Source: Terriglobales bacterium
GTDB lineage: Bacteria; Acidobacteriota; Terriglobia; Terriglobales; Acidobacteriaceae
Reading direction: 5' to 3'
Length of the DNA: 6,877 nucleotides
NCBI GenBank assembly: GCA_030043575.1
Contig: JASHXK010000562.1
Span: 1-6,877 of the forward strand
Shown piece after piece: positions 1 through 5,970 of this stretch (its first letter is position 1; each line of letters opens with the position of its first letter). A model generated the notes under the pieces. That model was not told where the DNA came from. It ran no database searches and was given only the letters and a program-made list of their open reading frames with translations. Position numbers and translations under genes: made by a program.

Positions 1-114
1 CGCTGCTTTCGTTTCCAGGACGAATTCCATTACCAGCTTGCCGCTAGCATCCATCACGGCCGCGGAAATGGTAGCTTGATGTACGTCGAGTCCAATATAC
101 TTTTCGCTAGTCAC
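1..114 (-). CDS. IS110-family transposase, N-terminal fragment (cut by window edge)
   Basis: Reading the minus strand from a GTG at 112-114 gives 38 codons, open to the window edge, beginning VTSEKYIGLDVHQATISAAV. The Y-I-G-L-D-V-H motif is the hallmark start of IS110-family transposases; its Asp (residue 9) is the first acidic residue of the DEDD RuvC-like catalytic domain. These enzymes recombine DNA in the cytoplasm and, in studied members, are guided by a bridge RNA encoded in the element. The GTG is supported by an AAGGAG ribosome binding site at 122-127, seven bases upstream. The rest of the gene, including the C-terminal serine-containing domain, lies outside the window, so intactness cannot be judged. 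Family assignment is strong despite the short length; assignment to a subgroup is not possible. Confidence 0.88.
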   Translation of the reverse strand, partial: MTSEKYIGLDVHQATISAAVMDASGKLVMEFVLETKAA

Positions 115-124
115 CAGGGTGCTC

Positions 125-205
125 CTTTCGTAGGCGATGAGCCACACACTCACAACCTACTATCGAGGGGCGCCCTTTTATAATGCGTTTTCGCCAATTA
201 TCCCC
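125..205 (-). ncRNA. Candidate bridge RNA region in the IS110 leader
   Basis: The transposase leader contains two hairpins. The first (130-160) has an outer 5-bp stem GTAGG/CCTAC, a symmetric 3x3 internal loop, an inner 4-bp stem TGAG/CTCA and a 7-base apical loop; it ends just before the transposase ribosome binding site. The second (181-200) has a GCG/CGC stem with a 4-base loop, extended by TAAT/ATTA around a 2-base bulge. Studied IS110-group elements encode a structured bridge RNA with internal loops in this position and on this strand. The limits given are approximate, and the RNA identity is inferred from position and folding only. Confidence 0.3.
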
Positions 206-207
206 AA
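178..207 (-). promoter_or_regulatory. Possible promoter for the IS110 leader and transposase
   Basis: On the minus strand a TTGGGG (202-207) lies 18 bases from TTATAA (178-183), a weak -35/-10 pair correctly placed to transcribe the leader and transposase. The same AT-rich block read on the plus strand is a perfect TATAAT (179-184), but it has no recognisable -35 partner. Confidence 0.25.
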
Positions 208-249
208 GAACGTCTCCTTAGACCGTAGGAGTGATGTTAGATTCTGCGC

Positions 250-612
250 ATGGCGAGCATCGTCATCCTTTTGGCAGTTCTGCCTGTGCTGGGAGCTTTA
301 GGCGGCTTAGCCTTTGTTTTGCGAGCCGAACAGCGGGGCCTGCGGCGTTGGCTCTCGATCGCTGCATCGGGCCTAGTGCTCGCGTCGATGGCGCTCTTTT
401 TCTATCTGCCAGTCCTATCTGACCGCTTTCAGCACCTTTCGTATTTCGACCGGGTTGACGCTGCCGCTCCTTGGGTTGGGTCGGGGCTGGGCTTCGCTCT
501 ATTGGCTCTGGTGACAGCGGTGTTCTCAGTGCGCAATGCTCGCGTCTGCCTAGTGCTAGCCAGCTGCATTTCGATGTTTCTTTGGTTCGGGATTGCAGGG
601 TCATTGGTATAG
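250..612 (+). CDS. Small four-helix integral membrane protein, unknown function
   Basis: This 120-residue protein is strongly hydrophobic. I see four likely membrane helices at about residues 2-24, 35-56, 73-94 and 98-119, separated by short loops. The loop after helix 1 is Arg-rich (RAEQRGLRR), which would favour placing it in the cytoplasm. I do not recognise a family and see no catalytic motif. The start is uncertain: an AGGAG at 227-231 is 18 bases from the ATG, too far for normal use, and the only in-frame alternatives after a stop at 238-240 are ATT (241) and CTG (244). Because it lies directly against the IS110 end, the gene may have lost its original promoter or N-terminus. Codon use looks like its neighbours and the frame is intact, so I lean towards a real gene. 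Confidence 0.55.
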   Translation: MASIVILLAVLPVLGALGGLAFVLRAEQRGLRRWLSIAASGLVLASMALFFYLPVLSDRFQHLSYFDRVDAAAPWVGSGLGFALLALVTAVFSVRNARVCLVLASCISMFLWFGIAGSLV

Positions 613-620
613 TGCGCAAG

Positions 621-659
621 GTGATAACGAGCGTTACTGGCGTAACATCCGCTTATCAC
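621..659 (+). repeat. Compound inverted repeat (hairpin) after the small membrane gene
   Basis: GTGATAA (621-627) pairs perfectly with TTATCAC (653-659). Inside this, GTTAC (633-637) pairs with GTAAC (642-646) around a TGGC loop. It begins nine bases after the stop codon at 610-612, a natural place for a transcript end or RNA-stabilising hairpin, but no T-run follows, so it is not a classical intrinsic terminator. Confidence 0.5.
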
Positions 660-672
660 TCATTGACCGCTG
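657..672 (+). repeat. 16-bp direct repeat, copy 1
   Basis: CACTCATTGACCGCTG occurs here and again, identically and in the same orientation, at 3342-3357. Both copies are intergenic. The first three bases of this copy overlap the end of the 621-659 hairpin. The flanking bases do not match beyond the 16. Confidence 0.85.
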
Positions 673-699
673 GGGGAACGTAGCTTACGCTTAACGCCT

Positions 700-720
700 G
701 ATTGCAGCAGCAATCCTTTT
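700..720 (+). terminator. Possible intrinsic terminator for the small membrane gene
   Basis: GATTGC (700-705) and GCAATC (710-715) form a perfect 6-bp stem around the loop AGCA, followed by CTTTT. The stem is short and the T-run has only four bases, so termination would be weak. It lies 88 bases after the stop of the 250-612 gene and 86 bases before the ATG of the next. Confidence 0.35.
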
Positions 721-790
721 CCGCTGGGATTCGCCAGCAATCGCGTGTAACATTCTCCCGCCCAAACGGCAAACGTCAACGGTCGCATCT

Positions 791-796
791 GTGAGG
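791..796 (+). promoter_or_regulatory. Ribosome binding site that fixes the GloVer gene start
   Basis: GTGAGG lies nine bases before the ATG at 806-808. The frame could also open at the GTG at 791, but that codon is part of this Shine-Dalgarno-like sequence, so the ATG is the more likely start. Confidence 0.55.
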
Positions 797-805
797 ACAC
801 CAGCC

Positions 806-2125
806 ATGACGAACCCGCGAAAGCATTGCACATCAATTTTACGTAGCAGCCTGCGGCGAATGGCCTTCGCACTGACGCTGTTTTTTGCACTGCCAATGGT
901 TGCGGTGCGATCGGCGCAGGCACAAACATTCAGCGTGCTTCACACTTTCACCGACGGAGCAGACGGGGGCTATCCTTATGCCGCGGTTACCGTCGGACCC
1001 TCCGGAGTTCTGTACAGCACGGCGTCATACGGCGGGAGCCACGACGCTGGCACAGTTTTCAAGTTAAGCCTGGTCAATTCAAGTTGGGTGTTCAGTCCTT
1101 TGTACGAATTTACCGGGGGCAGCGACGGAGGTAACCCATGGGGCGGAGTAGTGATCGGTCCCAACGGTGCTTTATATGGCACGACCTTATATGGCGGGGG
1201 TGAAAACTTCGGGACAGTTTTCGAACTGACCCCTCCGGCCACGTTTTGCGGGTCGATCCTATGCTCCTGGTACGAAACCGTACTTCACGCTTTTACGGGA
1301 ACCCCGGATGGGGCATACCCATACTTCGTGAATTTGACCTTCGACCAGGCCGGAAACATCTACGGCACGACATATGAGGGAGGTATGAATGGCGGCGGGA
1401 CTGTGTTCGAGCTGACCTCCTCAGGCGAAGGGTGGACGGAGAGCATCCTTCATAGCTTCGGCAGCGGTATGGAGGGGGGTACGGACGGAGAAAACCCATC
1501 TTCGGGCGTAGTCCTCGACGCAGCCGGAAACGTGTACGGCACCACAACCTTCGGCGGGACCGGAAATGAATGCGTAAACAACTGCGGTACGGTTTACGAA
1601 CTCCTCTATGGACGGTGGTTCGAGAAGGTCCTGGTGAACTTCAACTTCTTTGACAATGGGGCTAACCCAGTTGGTAAGCTGATCATCGATGCTTCCGGCA
1701 CGCTCTATGGCACCACGAGTAGCGGCGGAGAATTTAATGCAGATGGCGGGGCTTTCAGTCTGAGGTTCTCAGGCGACCAGTGGCTTGAGGACACCGTCTA
1801 CAGCTTCACCAACGGCGGCTTGTGCCGCCCCGAGAGCGGTTTGACCATGGATACGGCCGGCAATTTTTTTGGGACGTGTGCTGTTGGCGGCGCCCATAAT
1901 GACGGCTGGATATTCGAGCTGACCAATTGCAGCCAAGGGTGCACCCTGGTTGATCTCCACGACTTCAGCGGTAGCGATGGCATGCAGCCTCTTGGCACTC
2001 CGGCGCTCGACGCGAACGGCAATCTCTACGGCACAACGTATTACGGAGGCGCGGAGAATTGCGGCGGCAGCGGTTGCGGCGTGGTCTGGGAGATCGCGGG
2101 CGTGGATGCTCCGCATAAGAAATAA
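806..2125 (+). CDS. Exported Gloeo/Verruco (GloVer) tandem-repeat protein, seven repeats
   Basis: From the ATG at 806 the protein has 439 residues. It begins with a signal peptide: basic residues, the hydrophobic run MAFALTLFFALPMVAV, and a likely cleavage after SAQA near residue 39. The rest is seven repeats of about 50-60 residues, each following the pattern LhxFt-G..dG..P..g-l..d..GnlYGTT..GG...GTVFELt, which I recognise as the TIGR03803 (Gloeo_Verruco) repeat. The GTVFELT-type ends of repeats 1-7 fall at about residues 82-87, 137-142, 198-203, 261-266, 315-319, 368-373 and 425-430. Repeats 5 and 6 are the most diverged (GGAFSLR; FFGTCAVGG...GWIFELT), and repeats 2, 4, 6 and 7 carry extra cysteines. 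Seven similar blades suggest a closed beta-propeller, which is inference. The protein ends in VDAPHKK, with no C-terminal anchor or sorting signal. No enzymatic motif is visible; an extracytoplasmic binding or scaffold role is plausible but unproven. Confidence 0.9.
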   Translation: MTNPRKHCTSILRSSLRRMAFALTLFFALPMVAVRSAQAQTFSVLHTFTDGADGGYPYAAVTVGPSGVLYSTASYGGSHDAGTVFKLSLVNSSWVFSPLYEFTGGSDGGNPWGGVVIGPNGALYGTTLYGGGENFGTVFELTPPATFCGSILCSWYETVLHAFTGTPDGAYPYFVNLTFDQAGNIYGTTYEGGMNGGGTVFELTSSGEGWTESILHSFGSGMEGGTDGENPSSGVVLDAAGNVYGTTTFGGTGNECVNNCGTVYELLYGRWFEKVLVNFNFFDNGANPVGKLIIDASGTLYGTTSSGGEFNADGGAFSLRFSGDQWLEDTVYSFTNGGLCRPESGLTMDTAGNFFGTCAVGGAHNDGWIFELTNCSQGCTLVDLHDFSGSDGMQPLGTPALDANGNLYGTTYYGGAENCGGSGCGVVWEIAGVDAPHKK

Positions 2126-2162
2126 ATTGATGAGAGAAACAGGGATTGGTAAATGTCAGGTG

Positions 2163-2182
2163 GCGTAATATCACCATTACGC
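2163..2182. terminator. Perfect 7-bp inverted repeat between convergent genes
   Basis: GCGTAAT (2163-2169) and ATTACGC (2176-2182) form a perfect stem around the loop ATCACC. It sits between the stop codons of the GloVer gene (2125) and the CPBP gene (2197), where a bidirectional transcript end is expected. Neither side has a strong T-run, so the terminator role is tentative while the inverted repeat itself is certain. Confidence 0.4.
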
Positions 2183-2196
2183 TTAAATCCAGCTTG

Positions 2197-3165
2197 TCAC
2201 GAGATAGGAGTCTTTCGAACCGGCGTGTCCGAGACTCCACCGAGCGCGGAAGATGGGATCGAAAGCGCCGGGTACTTCGCGTCGGGATAGAGCTTCGCTA
2301 GGAGCACGGTGCCGACGACGAGCACCATCAGGCCAAAGACACTGGCTTCTGGAGTGTGGTAGCCGCCTGTCAACCAATTCGAGCCCGTTAGCGATGCGTT
2401 CAGCAGGCGACCGACGTGGGGCCGGTCCTGCGAAGTCGAGTACAGGAAGGTCGCGCCCCAATCGAAGGCGGCGAACCATCCGATTCCGAACCAAAGATTA
2501 CCTGTGCGACACAGCGCCAGATAGAGGAAGAAAAGCATAAAAATGGGACCGATGAGTGTCCAATCATGCGGGAGCATCCAGATCTCAGAGTAGACGCAGG
2601 TGACGAGTGCTGCTGCTGGCCAGAAACCCATCCCGGTGGTCAGCGTGAATTGCACATATCCGAAAAAGAAGAATTCCGAGGACAATGCCAGCATGAGGTA
2701 GAAGATGGCATTCAGAATCCCCCACACCGCAATCTTAAGCGGCGATAGAGCCAATGTGCCGGGAGAATAGACGTGGCATGCCGCCATCATGGCAATGACG
2801 ACGGAAACCATGACAATTCCCCACAGCGCTCCCGTCCAGAACTCTTTGCCCAGCAGCTGCCGTAACGGCAAGCCGTACTCAGCCAAACTGCGGTGTTCGA
2901 ACCAGCCCATCACCCCCGCGGCGGTCAGCAGGATGGGTACAAGAAAGACGCCCTTTGCAATGCCATCCGCGGTTGGAGACTGCAATGGGTGTGGTACAAG
3001 CAGCCGCAGCAGAGGCCTTGCCAGCCACGCCACCCCGAGCATAATTACGACCAAGAAAAGGAACATCAGCAGGCGCCATCCGGCGCGTACGCCCTGCGGC
3101 CCTACGAAAATACGTTTACCGGCGCTGGGTTGTTGCGGGGGTAGAGTTGAACTCCAGTCGGGCAC
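2197..3165 (-). CDS. CPBP-family (CAAX protease-like) membrane protein with degenerate active site
   Basis: The 322-residue protein has hydrophobic segments at about residues 31-49, 70-88, 110-130, 144-163, 182-198, 205-219, 224-242 and 273-290. The GTG start is well supported: GGAGGAG at 3170-3176 leaves four bases to the start codon. The order of features matches the CPBP family (type II CAAX prenyl endopeptidases and bacteriocin-processing relatives), including RTGNLWF, the DWG...FLYS stretch and the LLNAS...NWLTGG tail typical of acidobacterial members. The catalytic motifs are nearly all lost. The EExxxR(GY) motif reads S163-E-F-F-F-F168-GY, so the first Glu and the Arg are gone. The motif-2 His position is Trp196 (or its neighbour), although a His lies at 200. 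The motif-3 His is Phe231, with Asp235 kept. The reading frame is intact, which suggests a maintained non-proteolytic membrane protein rather than a decayed gene. Family is secure; loss of activity is inferred. Confidence 0.88.
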   Translation of the reverse strand: MPDWSSTLPPQQPSAGKRIFVGPQGVRAGWRLLMFLFLVVIMLGVAWLARPLLRLLVPHPLQSPTADGIAKGVFLVPILLTAAGVMGWFEHRSLAEYGLPLRQLLGKEFWTGALWGIVMVSVVIAMMAACHVYSPGTLALSPLKIAVWGILNAIFYLMLALSSEFFFFGYVQFTLTTGMGFWPAAALVTCVYSEIWMLPHDWTLIGPIFMLFFLYLALCRTGNLWFGIGWFAAFDWGATFLYSTSQDRPHVGRLLNASLTGSNWLTGGYHTPEASVFGLMVLVVGTVLLAKLYPDAKYPALSIPSSALGGVSDTPVRKTPIS

Positions 3166-3169
3166 CGAT

Positions 3170-3176
3170 CTCCTCC
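3170..3176 (-). promoter_or_regulatory. Strong ribosome binding site for the CPBP gene
   Basis: On the minus strand this is GGAGGAG, four bases before the GTG at 3163-3165. It is the strongest Shine-Dalgarno match in the window and settles the choice of a GTG start. Confidence 0.7.
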
Positions 3177-3261
3177 GAAATCCGGACCGAGGGAGCGTTT
3201 GCGGCCCGATTGATTTACCCGTGGAGCTGAGCTTAACCTAGCTTTGGTCACGACGCACTTG

Positions 3262-3295
3262 AAAAAGCAGACTCGGTGGCCCCTCTCAAACCGAG
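3262..3295 (-). terminator. Possible intrinsic terminator downstream of the thaumatin-like gene
   Basis: Read on the minus strand, CTCGGT (3290-3295) and ACCGAG (3272-3277) form a 6-bp stem around a 12-base loop, followed after five bases by TTTTT (3262-3266). The long loop and the spacing before the T-run make it a moderate candidate. It is about 180 bases past the stop codon at 3475-3477. Confidence 0.35.
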
Positions 3296-3341
3296 GCCTA
3301 TTCCATTCAATCGCTGGATAGTTGTTGCAAAATCCCCATTA

Positions 3342-3357
3342 CACTCATTGACCGCTG
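3342..3357 (+). repeat. 16-bp direct repeat, copy 2
   Basis: This is identical to and in the same orientation as CACTCATTGACCGCTG at 657-672. It lies in the gap upstream of the CPBP gene, 177 bases from its start codon. Confidence 0.85.
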
Positions 3358-3474
3358 CTGACGCAGAGCCGGACATACAAGCACGAGGCGCCCTCGCATT
3401 TGCCGCGGTGCTGGCCTATCGCCCGCAGCCGAGGAACCCAACGTCGCGGTAGCGACCACTTTCGAGATTGGCCG

Positions 3475-5970
3475 CTAGGGATTGAGTTCAACGTAGATCG
3501 CCAAGCCAACCCAGGAGAACTGGGTCCCGTTCACGGTACCGGCGTTGCGATGAAAATACTGGGTTCCGGGCATGACCGGGTTGTGACCGACGTCGGAATT
3601 TCCCGAGTAGGGTCCGTGTCCGGGCAGGAAATCCGGACCGTCATCCCGCGGACAATCGTTATTGCCCATCAGGCAGGTTAACTGGTTCTGCCCGTTGCTA
3701 AGCCACGTGTCCCAATAGGTAACCGGTACAGCAGCCTGATTCACCTGCAACACAGCGCCCAACTGCAGATCGCTGGAGAAGGCAGTTGTAGCCATCCCGG
3801 CGCTGACCGTATAGGGCTGAGAACAGTTGTTGCAGTCACCGGACATCGTGCTCATGGTCTCAACCGTGCCATTGAATTTCGGCACATCATAGAGCTTGAG
3901 CTCGGCCGGGTCCTCGCTGGCCAGTGTCACTGTAACGCTGCAGGCCGCGCCGGTATTCGAAGTGCCTTTGTACCAGGCGGCGACACCCTGGTTGCTGTTA
4001 ACCATCTGCGAGGCGACCAGGGTCCACGATCCCGCGCCTTGGGCTGGGACACAGCCGCTGAGGGAGGTAGGCAGACTGACCGAGTTGGCCACCTTGGAGA
4101 TCGACACCTCAAGAAACAATGGATCGCCGCTGTTTGGCGTCATCGAGCCGGACACTAAGGAGGTTCCTGAATCGATGCGGCCGCAAGCACTATTCGTGAC
4201 GTACGTGTTATCAGTCTTGGGAGGGCGGCAGTTCCCGGCGGGTGGAGGATTCCAGCGGCACAGCACTCCATTGTCGCCGGACCCTCTCTCGGCAATGAAA
4301 CAGGGCCAATCGCTGCCTGTTGATTGCCATTTTTGTGAACCCGCGTTCGGAACTCTTGCGACGGCGAAATCGGCATTTTGGCCATTGATCGTTCCGCTGC
4401 AGTTGTTGCGATTCTCGGCGGGCTTGTAGTTGAGCGGCAGCGAGTTGCATTCCGGAAGCGCCTGGGCTCCGGTGATGGGAGCTTTGCCTCGTCCTTCCGG
4501 CGAAAAGACAACGCGATAGACCTTGGCGTCGCCGTCGTACACTTGCGGATCGTTGGGCCAGCTGTAGGCGCCATGCAGAATCTTGTGCAGGGTGTCGTCA
4601 CCGATGCAGGCGGCCTGCTGGTGCATGCCGTTTCCGGTAAAAACCACGTCGCTGCACTGGCCCACGATCGGCTGGTCGGCCCAATCGTATTTCGTATTGT
4701 CGTTGTCATCCAGCGGATTGATGGAGCCATAGGTGTTGGTGCAGGCGATGCTGGAAGTGGGAGCGGAGCATTGACTGCCCGATGGTCCACACTTGGTGCC
4801 GGCCTCCCCGTTGCAGTTGGCCACGCTGTTGTTGAAGAAGCCCCGGATTTCGCATTCGCCTGGGTGATTTGGACCGGAATTCCTGAAACACGCGATGTGG
4901 TAGTCGATGCCGCCGTTATAGTTCACGCAGTCTGCGTCCGTCTGACAGGATTGACCGTAGGTGATATCCGGGTTGGCCGCACAGAAGGTGTCCCAGAAGT
5001 AGCAATTGGGATCGGTGGTCGCGTTGCAGCCGAGTTCTCCCGCTTCCACGGGAAACTTGTATCGTCCGCAATTGCTGAGACAGGCAAGGATCCAGTTTCC
5101 GTTCGGCATGGTGGGATTGCCCTTGCCGTCAACAATGACGTATCCAAAAAGGGGATAGTTCGGGTTTTGACTGTCGACGGTCATATCGACTTCGGAGCGG
5201 GTGAGCTTGAACGTTCCTGTGGCTGAGCCTGCGCAATTGCCGGGCTCGCGCAAGTCCGCTCCATGGACAGTGAGCGGATAGTTCCAGTTCAGCCAGTGGA
5301 AGTCTACCGGGTTCAGCGGATTCTTATCATCACCACCGCGTGGCGAGATGTCGATGGTGAGGTTCGCGCCGTTCACCGCGCTGATATCCGGAGAATCGAT
5401 GTAGTAGGTTTGGATCTGCTGGTAAAACGTCCATTCCGCAAGCGTGGTGGCAGCGGGTGGTCCAATGCCGGCGGAGCTGCAATCGTATTGCCCGCCACAG
5501 TCGCCGGTTTCGCATTGGGCGCGATTGGTCACTTCATCGTAGCGGCAGCCGGTCCGTACCCAAAAGTTCGGCTGAATGCCGCCGCTTTGCTTGGACTGGC
5601 CGTACCACTGTGGCGGAACGTCGATGGTGAGCACGTTGGAATAGTCCGTAGGATTCTTCGCGTTGAAGGGTTGCATCACCCACGTGTCCTCCTGGGGAAA
5701 AGCCGGCCACAGTGGCTGACCCACCGCGTGTGCAGCGTTGACTGCCCCCAGCAGTACCTGATCAGAGCAGTTGACCAACTGGACCTGCCGTTGGATATCA
5801 GGACTTTTGGGCGGCTTCACCGGCAGTTGGGCCAAATACTCGTTGGAACCACAAACCAGGGTTGGGTCGCTCTGTGCTTTTGCCGTCGGCGCGGAAATTA
5901 TCAAAAACCATAGGAAGACCAAGGCCAGGAGAGTGGTTACAGCTCGGCGGGCCAATCGACGAAGTTGCAT
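3475..5970 (-). CDS. Large exported cysteine-rich thaumatin-like protein with C-terminal extension
   Basis: This 831-residue protein starts at an ATG with CGAGGAG (5979-5985) eight bases upstream. Residues 1-32 are a signal peptide (basic start, hydrophobic core, AKA before the likely cut). Residues 35-495 contain a thaumatin-like domain: FWVRTGC at 136-142, the family signature C153-E-T-G-D-C-G-G-Q-Y-D-C164, PPAATTLAEW at 171-180, YYIDSPDIS...NGANL at 189-204, and a C-terminal block HGAYSWPNDP...VYRVVFSP at 466-491. In plant relatives this fold has an acidic cleft that can bind beta-1,3-glucan and several are antifungal. Here Arg139, Glu179 and Asp195 are kept, but one cleft Asp appears to be Asn200. 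The domain is about twice the usual 200-230 residues because of insertions at roughly 215-290 and a cysteine-rich stretch at 297-410. Residues 500-831 are not thaumatin; 605-695 looks like a beta-sandwich module. The mature chain has 34 cysteines, suggesting many disulfides outside the cytoplasm. Fold is fairly secure; function is unknown. Confidence 0.85.
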   Translation of the reverse strand: MQLRRLARRAVTTLLALVFLWFLIISAPTAKAQSDPTLVCGSNEYLAQLPVKPPKSPDIQRQVQLVNCSDQVLLGAVNAAHAVGQPLWPAFPQEDTWVMQPFNAKNPTDYSNVLTIDVPPQWYGQSKQSGGIQPNFWVRTGCRYDEVTNRAQCETGDCGGQYDCSSAGIGPPAATTLAEWTFYQQIQTYYIDSPDISAVNGANLTIDISPRGGDDKNPLNPVDFHWLNWNYPLTVHGADLREPGNCAGSATGTFKLTRSEVDMTVDSQNPNYPLFGYVIVDGKGNPTMPNGNWILACLSNCGRYKFPVEAGELGCNATTDPNCYFWDTFCAANPDITYGQSCQTDADCVNYNGGIDYHIACFRNSGPNHPGECEIRGFFNNSVANCNGEAGTKCGPSGSQCSAPTSSIACTNTYGSINPLDDNDNTKYDWADQPIVGQCSDVVFTGNGMHQQAACIGDDTLHKILHGAYSWPNDPQVYDGDAKVYRVVFSPEGRGKAPITGAQALPECNSLPLNYKPAENRNNCSGTINGQNADFAVARVPNAGSQKWQSTGSDWPCFIAERGSGDNGVLCRWNPPPAGNCRPPKTDNTYVTNSACGRIDSGTSLVSGSMTPNSGDPLFLEVSISKVANSVSLPTSLSGCVPAQGAGSWTLVASQMVNSNQGVAAWYKGTSNTGAACSVTVTLASEDPAELKLYDVPKFNGTVETMSTMSGDCNNCSQPYTVSAGMATTAFSSDLQLGAVLQVNQAAVPVTYWDTWLSNGQNQLTCLMGNNDCPRDDGPDFLPGHGPYSGNSDVGHNPVMPGTQYFHRNAGTVNGTQFSWVGLAIYVELNP

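Larger units (their letters stand above)
1..230 (-). mobile_element. Left (transposase 5') end of an IS110-family insertion sequence, partial
   Basis: The element comprises the transposase start plus its non-coding leader. IS110 elements usually lack terminal inverted repeats and target duplications, so the outer boundary cannot be read from one end. I place it somewhere between about 200 and 245, because structured leader sequence continues to about 207 and an unrelated open reading frame starts at 250. The element continues leftward out of the window. Confidence 0.6.
3166..3474. other. 309-base intergenic gap between the thaumatin-like and CPBP genes
   Basis: No reading frame here is convincing on either strand. 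It holds the CPBP ribosome binding site, a terminator-like hairpin (3262-3295), the second copy of the 16-bp repeat, and a small inverted repeat CGAGG/CCTCG around CGC at 3384-3396. Its length and the terminator-like hairpin argue against one transcript covering both genes. I could not pick out a convincing promoter for the CPBP gene. Confidence 0.6.

Noticed and set aside
263..619. 118-residue minus-strand frame opposite the small membrane gene.
   Set aside because: The translation is Arg/Pro-rich with no membrane or domain pattern, whereas the plus-strand reading gives four clean hydrophobic helices.
791..805. GTG at 791 as the start of the GloVer protein.
   Set aside because: The GTG lies within the GTGAGG ribosome binding site for the ATG at 806, which gives a normal signal peptide.
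4378..5226. 282-residue plus-strand open frame.
   Set aside because: It lies wholly antisense to the thaumatin-like gene, whose conserved motifs prove the minus-strand reading. The long frame is a by-product of GC-rich codon use.
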